Shown piece by piece: positions 12,841-21,456 of a stretch of DNA of 25,491 nucleotides. The notes beneath the pieces were generated by a model. The model worked only from the letters and a program-made list of their open reading frames with translations, was not told where the DNA came from and searched no databases. A program made the translations under genes and the position numbers. The stretch is from a virus. Each line of letters starts with the position of its first letter. Positions within the stretch are counted from its first letter, which is position 1. The DNA is taken from positions 1 to 25,491 of the IMG/VR virus record IMGVR_UViG_3300027861_000181. One strand, written 5' to 3'.

Positions 12841-14922
12841 CTATTTTACAATTATAGCACTTGCTTCGCTTTCAGTGTACTGCGACGAACTAAGTGCGCC
12901 CGGATTGGACGGCGGTGTTAGATCTAGAGCGCCGTCTTGTTGCAAATGTGCTGCATCTAAGTTGTTGGTGTTGCGTGATTCTCTCATTGCCGCAATTGCA
13001 GCTTGTCCACCAAGTGAATCAATGTTCATTATTCTTTCAAGGTACTCACTTGCGCCGCCGCTGGATGTATCTAATGCATACACTGGCAGACTGCTACTTA
13101 ATGATATAGCATTGTTTTCACTTGGCACCAACGCCGAAACTGTCATATCCATTTTTGCACGAATTAACTTTTCTCGTGCTAATTGTTCTTGTATACGCTT
13201 GAAATTTTCTTGTACCGTTTGTGCTGTTGTATTACCAGAATAAACACTTTGCATAAGTGACACAGCGGCAGTGATAACGGCTGTGTATGCATCAGCAAAT
13301 GAACTGTACGTTCCTGCGCCATAAACCCCAGCTGGTATAACCCAATTTGGTCCACTAACATATGTACCGTCTATTAAGTATTCAAGAACAACCAACACCC
13401 CGGTAGTAGCACTGCTCGAACCATCATCCTTGTAAAATACATCAAGGTCGCCATTGGCGTTCATTGTGGTTAACAAGTCGTAATTTTGTTGCAATGGTGC
13501 TGCGCTATTATAACCAGCAGCATACCCAATACAGTCAGCAATTGTAAAATTAGCACTTGGGCCGGTTGCAAGTTGTATATTGCTTTGCACTCCGTAGTAG
13601 TCTTGCCAATACCCAGCAACACCTGCTGGTACATAAGTTGTTAAATTTTGTATGTCAGATAAATCTTTCATAGTTTCAAGATTACTAGCAGCATTAGTAA
13701 ATGTAGCAATACCTGATGCTTCAATGCCTTTAATCTGTCCTAGGCTCAACGACAATGCACCATTGGCAACTGCTATGTTGTCTGGAACCATTCCGCTCAA
13801 CCTAGCGCCTAAATCATTAAACATAGGATTAACACTTCCGCCACTATCTACATAGATGGCCCTGGTACCAAGTTTGCCTGTGCGTACCGGTGCTGTTAAT
13901 GTCTGAAAACTTGTTGGAAACAGTTTTGTAGGATCAAACAAATCACTACCAGCGACAACAGATGCTTGGGTGCATTGTAGGATAGCTTTAACTTGAGATA
14001 CATCAGCTATTGACAATGTTGCAAATGCTATATAGATTTGCTCTTGAATACCCTGTGGTAAGCCTGCACCAACTCTAGCAAGATTGTTTAAATCAAGTCC
14101 AAGACTGCCTAACAATATGTTTGTTGTTGGAACTGGGCTTGCACCTAGTGTTGCAGCAAGCCTTGGGTTTAGTACTACTTTAGATAACTGTGCGTACATA
14201 GGTCCTAATGTACCTGCGTCCAGCATGTTTCTCAACATCTGCCCTGGGCTTCCCAAGTTTGGCAATGCTGCAAAGTTAATAACTGTACCAAGCAATGCAC
14301 AATCAGCACCAAATGCTGGGCCAGCTAAATTGACTCCGCTTAGTGCACCACTTGCAACATTGTCCATTCCGGCAAACGTGCCACCTGTAAAAGCATTTGC
14401 ACTATTGTTAGCAGCATTAATGTATTGGTTGCTGTTTTGCACAAAAGAAATTGAACCAGTTAATGCTGTGGCAAACTTTCTAGCATCGCCTTCGATTTCA
14501 CTGCCGTTGATTGCACCGCCTAGTACACTAGCACTTTCGGTGCGACCAAATGTTAACACACTATCAACACTATCGTCGGTGTGCATTACTGTATACGCAT
14601 TGCCGGAGTATAAATCAAAAGGTGCTGAAAACACGTTGTCGCCGAGGCCATTGGTCATACTACTAAATTCGTTTATATATGTATTGGCTAGGTTTGCCAC
14701 CTTGGCTGTTACATCATACAATACGCTCTGAATGCTTTGTATTTGTACAGTGTAGTAATTCATACTATACAAAGTTGGATTGCCAGTTAAACCTGTTGTA
14801 CTATCAACTAAGTTTAACGTTACCCCGGCGTTACTAGCTATCGGCTTAGCACCAATAGTTGGATCACTGCCGTTAGCAAGCATACTCGCACCTGCTGTTA
14901 ATGTCATTGAGGTAACTGTCAT
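12841..14922 (-). CDS. Probable virion/tail-associated protein (693 aa)
   Basis: Low-complexity composition rich in A, S, T, N and G with few charges until the C-terminus; no signal or membrane segment. The C-terminal region (about 560-600) has a charged coiled coil (VQENFKRIQEQLAREKLIRAKM type) and ends in STYTESEASAIIVK-like polar residues. It lies immediately downstream of the PAAR gene, whose stop overlaps the start region (TGATATG), pointing to a tail-tip or baseplate component. Start taken as ATG 14922; an in-frame TTG at 14937 is possible. No named family recognised. Confidence 0.65.
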   Translation of the reverse strand: MTVTSMTLTAGASMLANGSDPTIGAKPIASNAGVTLNLVDSTTGLTGNPTLYSMNYYTVQIQSIQSVLYDVTAKVANLANTYINEFSSMTNGLGDNVFSAPFDLYSGNAYTVMHTDDSVDSVLTFGRTESASVLGGAINGSEIEGDARKFATALTGSISFVQNSNQYINAANNSANAFTGGTFAGMDNVASGALSGVNLAGPAFGADCALLGTVINFAALPNLGSPGQMLRNMLDAGTLGPMYAQLSKVVLNPRLAATLGASPVPTTNILLGSLGLDLNNLARVGAGLPQGIQEQIYIAFATLSIADVSQVKAILQCTQASVVAGSDLFDPTKLFPTSFQTLTAPVRTGKLGTRAIYVDSGGSVNPMFNDLGARLSGMVPDNIAVANGALSLSLGQIKGIEASGIATFTNAASNLETMKDLSDIQNLTTYVPAGVAGYWQDYYGVQSNIQLATGPSANFTIADCIGYAAGYNSAAPLQQNYDLLTTMNANGDLDVFYKDDGSSSATTGVLVVLEYLIDGTYVSGPNWVIPAGVYGAGTYSSFADAYTAVITAAVSLMQSVYSGNTTAQTVQENFKRIQEQLAREKLIRAKMDMTVSALVPSENNAISLSSSLPVYALDTSSGGASEYLERIMNIDSLGGQAAIAAMRESRNTNNLDAAHLQQDGALDLTPPSNPGALSSSQYTESEASAIIVK

Positions 14923-14923
14923 A

Positions 14924-15217
14924 TCACATTGCGCCAATTATTACATCTGGACTACCCTGTGTACGAATATCAAAACACGTATCGATATTGCCAACAAAAT
15001 TAATTGTTTGAAATTCTGCTAAAACACTGGGTGAGCCTAGTGAGGTTTTTGCAACACAATGTTTAGCACAAGGGCCAGGACCGCAGCATGGATGCGGACT
15101 AACTGGTGTAAATTCAAGACACGCTGGTTGACCATTGATTAGTACACTCGGTGCACCTGGTCCTGTTGCAATGCCTCCCATGCTGTTTGCGTCACCTATT
15201 CTTACTGCCTGTGGCAT
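14924..15217 (-). CDS. PAAR-domain spike tip protein (97 aa)
   Basis: PAAR proteins form the sharp tip that sits on the phage or T6SS tail spike and binds a metal ion. Seen: MPQAVRIGDANSMGGIATGP, the characteristic A-R-x-G-D and G-(G/T)-(I/V) blocks, then SPHPCCGPGPCAKHC with clustered Cys and His, suiting metal binding, and a repeat-like SLGSPSVLAEFQTINFVG. Start at ATG 15217 has GAGG 6 nt upstream. Its stop overlaps the start area of the 693-aa gene, so the products probably act in the same tail assembly. Upstream is a late-type box (15241-15248). Confidence 0.9.
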   Translation of the reverse strand: MPQAVRIGDANSMGGIATGPGAPSVLINGQPACLEFTPVSPHPCCGPGPCAKHCVAKTSLGSPSVLAEFQTINFVGNIDTCFDIRTQGSPDVIIGAM

Positions 15218-15240
15218 ATTCATCCTCACTATTACAACAG

Positions 15241-15248
15241 TATTTATG
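15241..15248 (-). promoter_or_regulatory. Late-type promoter box for PAAR gene
   Basis: CATAAATA (15248-15241) matches TATAAATA in 7 of 8 positions and lies 24 nt before the ATG at 15217, in the only gap between the nrd-side genes and the tail genes. Confidence 0.5.
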
Positions 15249-15256
15249 GTGACTTT

Positions 15257-15547
15257 TTAGGCTGGTACAATACCCGAAGTGGTTGCCAAATATTGTTTAG
15301 CAATATCTGCTTCTGTTTTTGCAACACAACTCACAGCATGTGCTTGCAATATAAACTTTCCTTCGGGATTTACGCCGAACATAAACGGTGCTAGTCCCAA
15401 TCCTTGCTGTTGCGCAATCAAGCACATTGGCTTTTTTAAAGTGTAAGATGTAGCACTTTCGGCATCTAACCGTGCTACTAATTCTTCACCTGATGATAAC
15501 TTAAAAGAAACTGTGTCTCCAGTTTTATACGGTGTTTCGATGATCAT
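15257..15547 (-). CDS. Small beta-barrel-like protein (96 aa)
   Basis: Starts MIIETPYKTGDTVSFKLSSG then EELVARLDAESATSYTLKKP, a five-strand pattern resembling the Sm-like fold of small phage proteins found in T4-like marine viruses, followed by a less regular C-terminal part. No catalytic motif. The ATG at 15547 overlaps the stop of the basic peptide gene (ATGA). Position at the end of the nrd transcript suggests a late or metabolic role, but function is unknown. Confidence 0.65.
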   Translation of the reverse strand: MIIETPYKTGDTVSFKLSSGEELVARLDAESATSYTLKKPMCLIAQQQGLGLAPFMFGVNPEGKFILQAHAVSCVAKTEADIAKQYLATTSGIVPA

Positions 15548-15633
15548 TTTTTTCTCGTTTTTCCAATTTTAGTTGCTTTTTTTGCAGCGGCTTTCATTTT
15601 AGTTTTAGTTGCTCGTGGTTTGCGTAATGCCAT
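15544..15633 (-). CDS. Very basic small peptide (29 aa)
   Basis: Begins MALRKPRATKTKMKAAAKKA and ends GKTRKK; 13 of 29 residues are K or R and there are no acids. It is nested by TAATG overlap with the glutaredoxin stop and ATGA overlap with the next gene, so it is translated from the same message. The composition suggests nucleic-acid or nucleoid binding. Too short for homology judgement. Confidence 0.65.
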   Translation of the reverse strand: MALRKPRATKTKMKAAAKKATKIGKTRKK

Positions 15634-15887
15634 TATAACGAATGTTCTCCTGTGCCTGTATAGTTAGTTTCTTCTAAGTATTCAGGAAACTTGTCCCATC
15701 CGCCAATCTTTGTTCCGTTTACTTTAATTTGCGGAAAGGTGCGAGCTCCTGGAAACTTTTCGAGTACCTCGTCACGAGTAAAATCTATATCAAGTTGATA
15801 GTACTTGTACTCAAGTTGTCGTTGTTCGCACAGTGCCTTTGCTCTATCACAAAACGGGCATTGTGCTTTACCATATATTTCGATCAT
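15633..15887 (-). CDS. grx: Glutaredoxin (84 aa)
   Basis: Active site C10-P-F-C13 in MIEIYGKAQCPFCDRA and the cis-proline loop TFPQIKVNG with GGWDKFPEYL, as in bacterial glutaredoxins. It reduces disulfides, here most likely the one formed in NrdA during turnover. The start overlaps the nrdB stop (ATGA), so the two are made together. Length is normal for the family. Comparable to T4 nrdC in role, but of glutaredoxin type. Confidence 0.93.
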   Translation of the reverse strand: MIEIYGKAQCPFCDRAKALCEQRQLEYKYYQLDIDFTRDEVLEKFPGARTFPQIKVNGTKIGGWDKFPEYLEETNYTGTGEHSL

Positions 15888-17014
15888 AACGAGAATCCCT
15901 TAAAGGTGTCTGTACCAACGTCTTGTTTTGTACCGCCGCTTACATAACTTGTAATTTCAGTTTCTTGCGGCGCCACTTGTACTTCAGCACCGCTGATCCA
16001 TTTTTGTGTCCACGGCAATGGATTTGCTTGTGGTGTTTGATATGGACTTTTTAGATTTACATTGGTCATTCGACGTGCACAAATCCATTCAATGTATTCA
16101 CCTAGTAACTGTGCGTTAAGACCAATCATTGATCCATCTTTAAATAGATAATCAGCCCAAGCTTTTTCCTGATCTACAGCGTCAACAAACATTTGAATAC
16201 ATGCTTCTTCTGTTTCTTCGGCAATTTTTACATAATCAGGATCGTCTTTTTTGAGAATCTTTAGCAACATTTGTGTGCTTGCTAAATGCAAGTTTTCATC
16301 CCGTGCAATTAACTTGATAATCTTTGCATTGCCTTCCATTTGCTTCATTTCTGCAAATGCCCAGCTACATGCAAAGCTCACGTAGAAACGCACACCTTCG
16401 AGGATGTTAACACTCATCAATGTAAGCCACAGTAGCTTCTTTAGTTCATAAAGATCAACTGTAATCTTCTTACCATTGACTGTATGCATACCTTCGCCGA
16501 GCAACTTGTACCAACGTGTAGTTTCAATAAGGCCATCATAGTACTTAGAGATATCCCCAGCACAGTCTGCAATCTCTTCGATGTCCATCATCTCGTCAAA
16601 GATTTTGCTAGGATTATTGTATACATTCCGAATAATATGTGTATAGCTGCGACTGTGGATAGTTTCACTGAATGTCCACGTTTGAATCCAGTTTTCAATC
16701 TCAGGTAAACTTACAATAGGAGCAAATGCTTCTACCGGAGCACGACCTTGTACACTGTCTAGTAGGATCTGACGCTTCAAGTTTGATGTAAAGATATGAC
16801 GTTCGTGTTCACTAAGAGCTTTAAAGTCTTTGCTGTCTTTGGTTACATCAACTTCTTCAGGACGCCAAAAGAATCCTAATTGTTTGTCCGTAAGTCCATC
16901 AAAACTTTTGTACTTTAGCGTGTCATAACGCTGAATCGTAGGCCCGCCTGTTGGATCTAGAAATGCTAATACTTTTGTATGGTCTGCTTTGTTCTCAGTG
17001 TTAAAAACGCTCAT
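15884..17014 (-). CDS. nrdB: Ribonucleotide reductase class Ia, beta subunit NrdB (376 aa)
   Basis: The small subunit holds the di-iron centre and stable tyrosyl radical that starts reduction of ribonucleoside diphosphates. D86 (LLDSVQGR), E117 and H120 (SETIHSRSYTH) and radical Y124 align with E. coli D84, E115, H118 and Y122; the second iron-ligand set lies in EMKQMEGN and ARDENLHLAS. Full length. ATG 17014 follows a clear promoter (17049-17077) carrying a palindrome. It ends in ATGA overlap with glutaredoxin. Supplies dNTPs for phage replication. Confidence 0.96.
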   Translation of the reverse strand: MSVFNTENKADHTKVLAFLDPTGGPTIQRYDTLKYKSFDGLTDKQLGFFWRPEEVDVTKDSKDFKALSEHERHIFTSNLKRQILLDSVQGRAPVEAFAPIVSLPEIENWIQTWTFSETIHSRSYTHIIRNVYNNPSKIFDEMMDIEEIADCAGDISKYYDGLIETTRWYKLLGEGMHTVNGKKITVDLYELKKLLWLTLMSVNILEGVRFYVSFACSWAFAEMKQMEGNAKIIKLIARDENLHLASTQMLLKILKKDDPDYVKIAEETEEACIQMFVDAVDQEKAWADYLFKDGSMIGLNAQLLGEYIEWICARRMTNVNLKSPYQTPQANPLPWTQKWISGAEVQVAPQETEITSYVSGGTKQDVGTDTFKGFSL

Positions 17015-17048
17015 ATAATTTTTTACCTATTCATCGTGTGTGTGTATT

Positions 17049-17077
17049 AATATAACATGCTACAGATAGCATGTCAA
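17049..17077 (-). promoter_or_regulatory. nrdB promoter with perfect palindrome in its spacer
   Basis: TTGACA (17077-17072), a 17-bp spacer and TATATT (17054-17049). The stretch 17055-17074 is ACATGCTA-CAGA-TAGCATGT, an 8+8 bp perfect inverted repeat filling the spacer and touching both boxes. A repressor bound here would block polymerase. It does not match the NrdR box as I know it. The -35 begins 9 bp before the nrdA stop, so nrdB can be expressed separately from nrdA. Confidence 0.75.
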
Positions 17078-17085
17078 GTATTAGA

Positions 17086-19383
17086 TTAGATGGTGCAGCT
17101 TTCGCAATCTTCGTCGTCAACTTCTGCAATTGCAAGTTCGCCTATCATTTTGTCAACATCAACTTCGCCCTGTCCGTCATTGGTGTTAAAATAATACAAT
17201 TGCTTGCCACCATATTTGTAAAACATTAATAGATGCTGCAACATCAAGCTCATTGGGATCTTTTCGTCTTCAAAGTGCACAGGATTATAACTTGTGTTTA
17301 CGCTAATGCCCTGGTCAATGTACTTCTGTAGTACTGCCATAATCTTTAGGTAACCTTCAGGTGACTGTTGATCCCAAAGCAAATCATATTTGTTTTTCAA
17401 ACGCTTGAACTCTGGTACAACTTGCTTGAGAACGCCGTGCTTTGATTGCTTCACACTAATCAATGAGCGTGGAGGTTCAATCCCGTTAGTTGCGTTTGCA
17501 ATCTGCGCACTTGTTTCACTTGGCATAAGTGCCATTAGTGTGCTGTTACGGATGCCTGTTGCTTTAAGTTGCTCACGCAGTCCTGTCCAGTCCATGCGCT
17601 CAACATGTGGTACTAGTTCATCTAAGTCCTTCTTGTATGTTTGGTTTGGTGTGATACCGTGTCCATACTTTGTTTCCATATTGCCACTAGGTGCACCTTG
17701 CTCTGCTGCTAGGTCAGCACTTGCTTTAATCAAGTAGTACGACCACGCTTCTGCCCACTCGTCTACAAGTGCAAGTCCGTTTGCATCAATGTGCTGATAG
17801 TTCAAGTCATTCTTAGCCAACCAATAGGCAAAGTTAATAATGCCAACGCCTAAAGGACGGCGCTTCTCTGTAGATAACTGTGCTGCTAGGATTGGATAGT
17901 TCTGATAGCTCAGTAGTGCATCAAGTCCACGTACTGCCAAACGACATACTCTTTCAAAGTCTGCTGGTGTACGAATGTTGCCCCAATTAATTGCACTTAG
18001 TGTGCATAAGCTGATTTCACCTTCTGGGTCGTTTAGATCTTTAAGTGGCTTGGTTGGCAAGTCGATCTCTGCACACAAGTTACTTTGTTTAATAGGTGCA
18101 AGGTCAGGAAGGAATGCACCGTGATCATTGGCATTATCAACGTTTTGTAAATAAATGCGACCAGTGTTCTTGCGCTCTTCCATAAACGAACCAAACAACT
18201 CGCTTGCTGGCAAAGTTTTCTTGCGCAGTCTTGTATTGCGCTCGGCACGTTCATATAGGTCGCGAAACTTGGCTTGATCTGCAAAGAAAGCATCATACAA
18301 TCCTGGCACATCAGCAGGTGAGAACAACGTAATATTGCCGCCAGTGATTAATCGCTCGTACATCAATTTATTAAACTGTACACCATAGTCCATGTGGCGC
18401 ACACGGTTTTCTTCTGTGCCTTTGTTGTTCTTCAGCACCAACATTTCTTCTGCTTCTAGATGCCAAATTGGATAATAGATAGTTGCTGCTCCGCCACGCA
18501 CACCACCTTGACTACAACTCTTTACTGCACTTTGAAAATGCTTGTAAAAAGGAATAATGCCTGTGTGATATGCATCTCCTTTACGAATCGGAGAGCCGAT
18601 AGCACGGATACTTCCTCCACCAATGCCGATACCTGCTTTCTGGCTTACATATTTAACCACACTAGCGGCAGTAGCGTTAATGCTATCAAGACTATCGTCA
18701 GTCTCAATAAGAACGCAGCTTGAGAACTGTCTTTGCGGAGTTCGTACGCCAGCCATAACAGGAGTAGGCAAACTAATGTCGTGTAAACTAATGGCATCGT
18801 AATATTCCTTTATCCATCTTAGTCGTGTGCCAGTAGGGTAGTCTTGGAATAAACTTGCTGCAATAAGAATATAACACATTTGTGGAGTTTCAAATATTTC
18901 TCCAGTTACTCTGTTTTGACATAGATACTTGCCACGCAACTGTTCCATAGCAACATATGTTAGGTTTTCGTCACGTTCGTGCCTGATAAACGTGTTGATT
19001 TTATCCCAATCGTCATCGGTATACTTAGTAATAAGTTCTGAATCGTAAAACCCTGCTTGTGTATTTTTGATTACCAATTCTTTTACATGACATGGATCAA
19101 ATCCTCCATACACTTCTTTGCGTAGTGCATAGTTTACAAGTCTGCCGCCAACATATTGATAGTTAGGAGTCTGCTCATTGATGAGATCTGCTGCGGCCTT
19201 GATAAGTGTTTCTTGAATTTCTTTACTAGTAATACCATTATAAAATTGTATTTGGCTTTTAAGTTCTACCTCGCTAGGACTAACTCCAGTGATATCTTCA
19301 CATGCATAAAACACAACCTTGTGCAGTTTATCAATGTCTAGAAATTCTTTAGTACCGTCACGTTTTGAAACTTGAATGCTCAT
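17086..19383 (-). CDS. nrdA: Ribonucleotide reductase class Ia, alpha subunit NrdA (765 aa)
   Basis: The large subunit carries the active site. Seen: N-terminal ATP-cone region (VSKRDGTKEFLDIDKLHK); FSSCVL (redox Cys); QSNLCAEI (N, radical Cys and Glu); ISLCTLSAINWG (second redox Cys); KQLYYFNT (the Tyr pair of radical transfer); and a C-terminal CESC that reduces the active site. E. coli has CESGACKI, with a longer gap, so the tail is C-x2-C here. Start at ATG 19383 has AAGGA upstream; an earlier ATG at 19416 overlaps the previous gene. It pairs with nrdB downstream. Confidence 0.97.
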   Translation of the reverse strand: MSIQVSKRDGTKEFLDIDKLHKVVFYACEDITGVSPSEVELKSQIQFYNGITSKEIQETLIKAAADLINEQTPNYQYVGGRLVNYALRKEVYGGFDPCHVKELVIKNTQAGFYDSELITKYTDDDWDKINTFIRHERDENLTYVAMEQLRGKYLCQNRVTGEIFETPQMCYILIAASLFQDYPTGTRLRWIKEYYDAISLHDISLPTPVMAGVRTPQRQFSSCVLIETDDSLDSINATAASVVKYVSQKAGIGIGGGSIRAIGSPIRKGDAYHTGIIPFYKHFQSAVKSCSQGGVRGGAATIYYPIWHLEAEEMLVLKNNKGTEENRVRHMDYGVQFNKLMYERLITGGNITLFSPADVPGLYDAFFADQAKFRDLYERAERNTRLRKKTLPASELFGSFMEERKNTGRIYLQNVDNANDHGAFLPDLAPIKQSNLCAEIDLPTKPLKDLNDPEGEISLCTLSAINWGNIRTPADFERVCRLAVRGLDALLSYQNYPILAAQLSTEKRRPLGVGIINFAYWLAKNDLNYQHIDANGLALVDEWAEAWSYYLIKASADLAAEQGAPSGNMETKYGHGITPNQTYKKDLDELVPHVERMDWTGLREQLKATGIRNSTLMALMPSETSAQIANATNGIEPPRSLISVKQSKHGVLKQVVPEFKRLKNKYDLLWDQQSPEGYLKIMAVLQKYIDQGISVNTSYNPVHFEDEKIPMSLMLQHLLMFYKYGGKQLYYFNTNDGQGEVDVDKMIGELAIAEVDDEDCESCTI

Positions 19384-19396
19384 ATTAAATTTTTCC

Positions 19397-19831
19397 TTAT
19401 CGTATGTTGTGTGCAAACATGGCAGAATCCATGCTACTGTGTATATTCGTTTGTTCTACTGAACTGATATTTAACACTCGAGATACATCCCAATTCAATA
19501 TATATTTCCCTTGGTTGACCGACACTATATAAGAACCATCTGTTGTTTCTTGTATGCACAAGTCATTGATATTCTTGTTGTCTAGCATTAGGATAGTGTA
19601 ACTGATGCCTAGACATTTTGCAAGTTCGCAGTATATATCATCAGCAAGCAAGTCCCAAGGATTTGGCCATTCTTGCGGCAATGTCCAATGTAAGTATCGT
19701 AATTTAGTTGGGCATTTCTGCCACCAAGTATGTATTAAAGAAATCACTATGTCGAGATTTTCTTCGTGCTTGCATTGTTCGCGGAGGAGATTCCATGCGA
19801 TTAGTTGCTGCTCAGGACGGTGTTCCCACAT
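19397..19831 (-). CDS. Hypothetical protein (144 aa)
   Basis: Starts MWEHRPEQQLIAWNLLREQC; Trp-rich N-terminal half with helical segments (EENLDIVISLIHTWWQKC) and PQEWPNPWDLLADD, followed by a beta region (GSYIVSVNQGKYILNWDVSR). Compact globular with no known motif. The ATG at 19831 is 5 nt after the tail-spike stop and its own stop precedes nrdA by 13 nt, so it is co-transcribed with both. I know similar Trp-rich unknown genes next to tail genes in T4-like marine phages but no function. Confidence 0.65.
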   Translation of the reverse strand: MWEHRPEQQLIAWNLLREQCKHEENLDIVISLIHTWWQKCPTKLRYLHWTLPQEWPNPWDLLADDIYCELAKCLGISYTILMLDNKNINDLCIQETTDGSYIVSVNQGKYILNWDVSRVLNISSVEQTNIHSSMDSAMFAHNIR

Positions 19832-19836
19832 GTATT

Positions 19837-21417
19837 TTAAGTGCCAAGATGCTCGAGTGAATATTTAAATGTGCCAGAGGCAGTTGATGTGTAGCGTACA
19901 CTAATTGTACTACCACTTTGTATTACGTCAAGCACAATCGCACTTGGGTTGTCTTCGGTGTATTCGTCAACATAACTTAGTGTGCCTGCGCTGTCGTCAC
20001 TGTCTTGTGCTACAACTCTAAGAGAGCCAAAACGTATAACATTAGTCAGCGGGTCTTTGAATTGGTACATACAATCAAACGCAGCGGCATCTTCTGTGGT
20101 AACAGTAAAGATTACAGTTGGCGATCCTTGTACAGTAAGTTCTGTACTCACTCCGGCAAGCTTATGATATGTACCAAATTCAATCTCTTCGCCATTAACA
20201 AGAGCATAACATGCTTTATTGTTTAAATCAATTCTTGCTTGTGTTAGTGCATCAGCATCACTGCGATCAAACATGTCACCGACACTAACGTTGTTATCAC
20301 CATTGATATCAATAACTGTTGATGCTGGATTTCCTGCACCTAAAAAATCGTTAGCAACATCAAGAAAAATATTGTACGCACTAACGTTTTGAGATACTGC
20401 ACCAATGATAATACCTTCTTTAGCAACATCATCAAACAAGTTTTGCACAATTCGTACACCTTGCGGGCCACCATTTACTGGGGTACCGTCGCCAAGCAAT
20501 ACTCCTTGGTACAATGTGTTAAACTGCGAGTTTTGCACAGTTACACCTTGGATATTTTCGTCAGTGTTAAGCCCGTAAGTTAGCCCAGTGAACTTACAAT
20601 TGTTAAACTCGATTTGTTTTGTTGTATTTGCAACTGTGCCGTCGAAGCGCACGGCAGCAATGTTAGCACTTGCATTAGTTAATGTTGCTTGTACCAATGG
20701 GCCAATAAAATTAACATTATTAAATGAAACTTGCTCTGCACGATCAACTAAAACTAGATCAACACTATCAACGCTCTTGAATGTCATTCCTGAAATTTCA
20801 ATGTTACTCGGTGGTGTAGCACTGTTGTTGCCAATATTAACTCCAGTTTGTTGCAAACTATCAGCTGTGCGCATAACATAAGTGCTGCCACCGTTCATCT
20901 CAATTGTTGAACTGTTGCTGCCTTCGCCGTACAATTGTGCAAATGGCGGAACATTAATTGTAGAGGTTACTTTGTAAGTGCCTGCTGGAAAAAACAAACT
21001 GCGGCGCACTGTTGTGTTTGTTTCTCTACAAAACAATTGATATAACGCCCTATTAATAGCAGCGGTATCATCAGTTACACCGTCTCCAGTTGCACCAAAG
21101 TCAAGCACACTTGCATAGTTGTCCAGTTTTGCTTGTATAGTTTGTGTTACTGCATCATCCGCACTGGCACCAGTTTGCACTGTGTATCCTGCATGCTGAC
21201 CTTTGTACACGTAGCTAGTCGCAAGGTTTAAAATATCACTGTACTGTGTGAGAATTTCAGTGTTGCCAACTGCAGGAGCACCTTCAGCAACAGTGCCATT
21301 GCCAATATAAAGTTGGCGGCTATCAATTACCCAGCCAAACTCTGCGCCTGCTAATTGAGGTAAATTTTCGCTAAGACCTTTACGGTTTGTAATGCGTGAT
21401 ACTTGAACTATTGCCAT
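19837..21417 (-). CDS. Tail-spike-like protein with pectate-lyase-type beta-helix (526 aa)
   Basis: The N-terminal ~50 residues (QVSRITNRKGLSENLPQLAG then FGWVIDSRQLYIGNG) resemble the virion-binding domain found at the start of many phage fibre proteins. From about residue 103 ASVLDFGATGDGVTDDTAAI is the pectate-lyase-3 signature, followed by repeated short strands and N/V/T-rich turns of a right-handed beta-helix up to about 400, and a C-terminal domain. It should recognise or cleave a surface polysaccharide. ATG 21417 has GGAG upstream; a late-type box is at 21445-21452. Substrate unknown. Confidence 0.85.
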   Translation of the reverse strand: MAIVQVSRITNRKGLSENLPQLAGAEFGWVIDSRQLYIGNGTVAEGAPAVGNTEILTQYSDILNLATSYVYKGQHAGYTVQTGASADDAVTQTIQAKLDNYASVLDFGATGDGVTDDTAAINRALYQLFCRETNTTVRRSLFFPAGTYKVTSTINVPPFAQLYGEGSNSSTIEMNGGSTYVMRTADSLQQTGVNIGNNSATPPSNIEISGMTFKSVDSVDLVLVDRAEQVSFNNVNFIGPLVQATLTNASANIAAVRFDGTVANTTKQIEFNNCKFTGLTYGLNTDENIQGVTVQNSQFNTLYQGVLLGDGTPVNGGPQGVRIVQNLFDDVAKEGIIIGAVSQNVSAYNIFLDVANDFLGAGNPASTVIDINGDNNVSVGDMFDRSDADALTQARIDLNNKACYALVNGEEIEFGTYHKLAGVSTELTVQGSPTVIFTVTTEDAAAFDCMYQFKDPLTNVIRFGSLRVVAQDSDDSAGTLSYVDEYTEDNPSAIVLDVIQSGSTISVRYTSTASGTFKYSLEHLGT

Positions 21418-21444
21418 ATTGTGTTAAACTCCGGAATCTAAGTG

Positions 21445-21452
21445 TATTTACC
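21445..21452 (-). promoter_or_regulatory. Possible late-type promoter for the tail-spike gene
   Basis: GGTAAATA (21452-21445) matches the last six positions of the T4 late box, 28 nt before the ATG at 21417. Weak on its own but consistent with the other virion genes. Confidence 0.35.
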
Positions 21453-21456
21453 TATA

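Noticed and set aside
12821-14731. Several long plus-strand open frames
   Set aside because: They lie antisense to the 693-aa gene and mirror its low-complexity codons; no ribosome sites or recognisable protein features.
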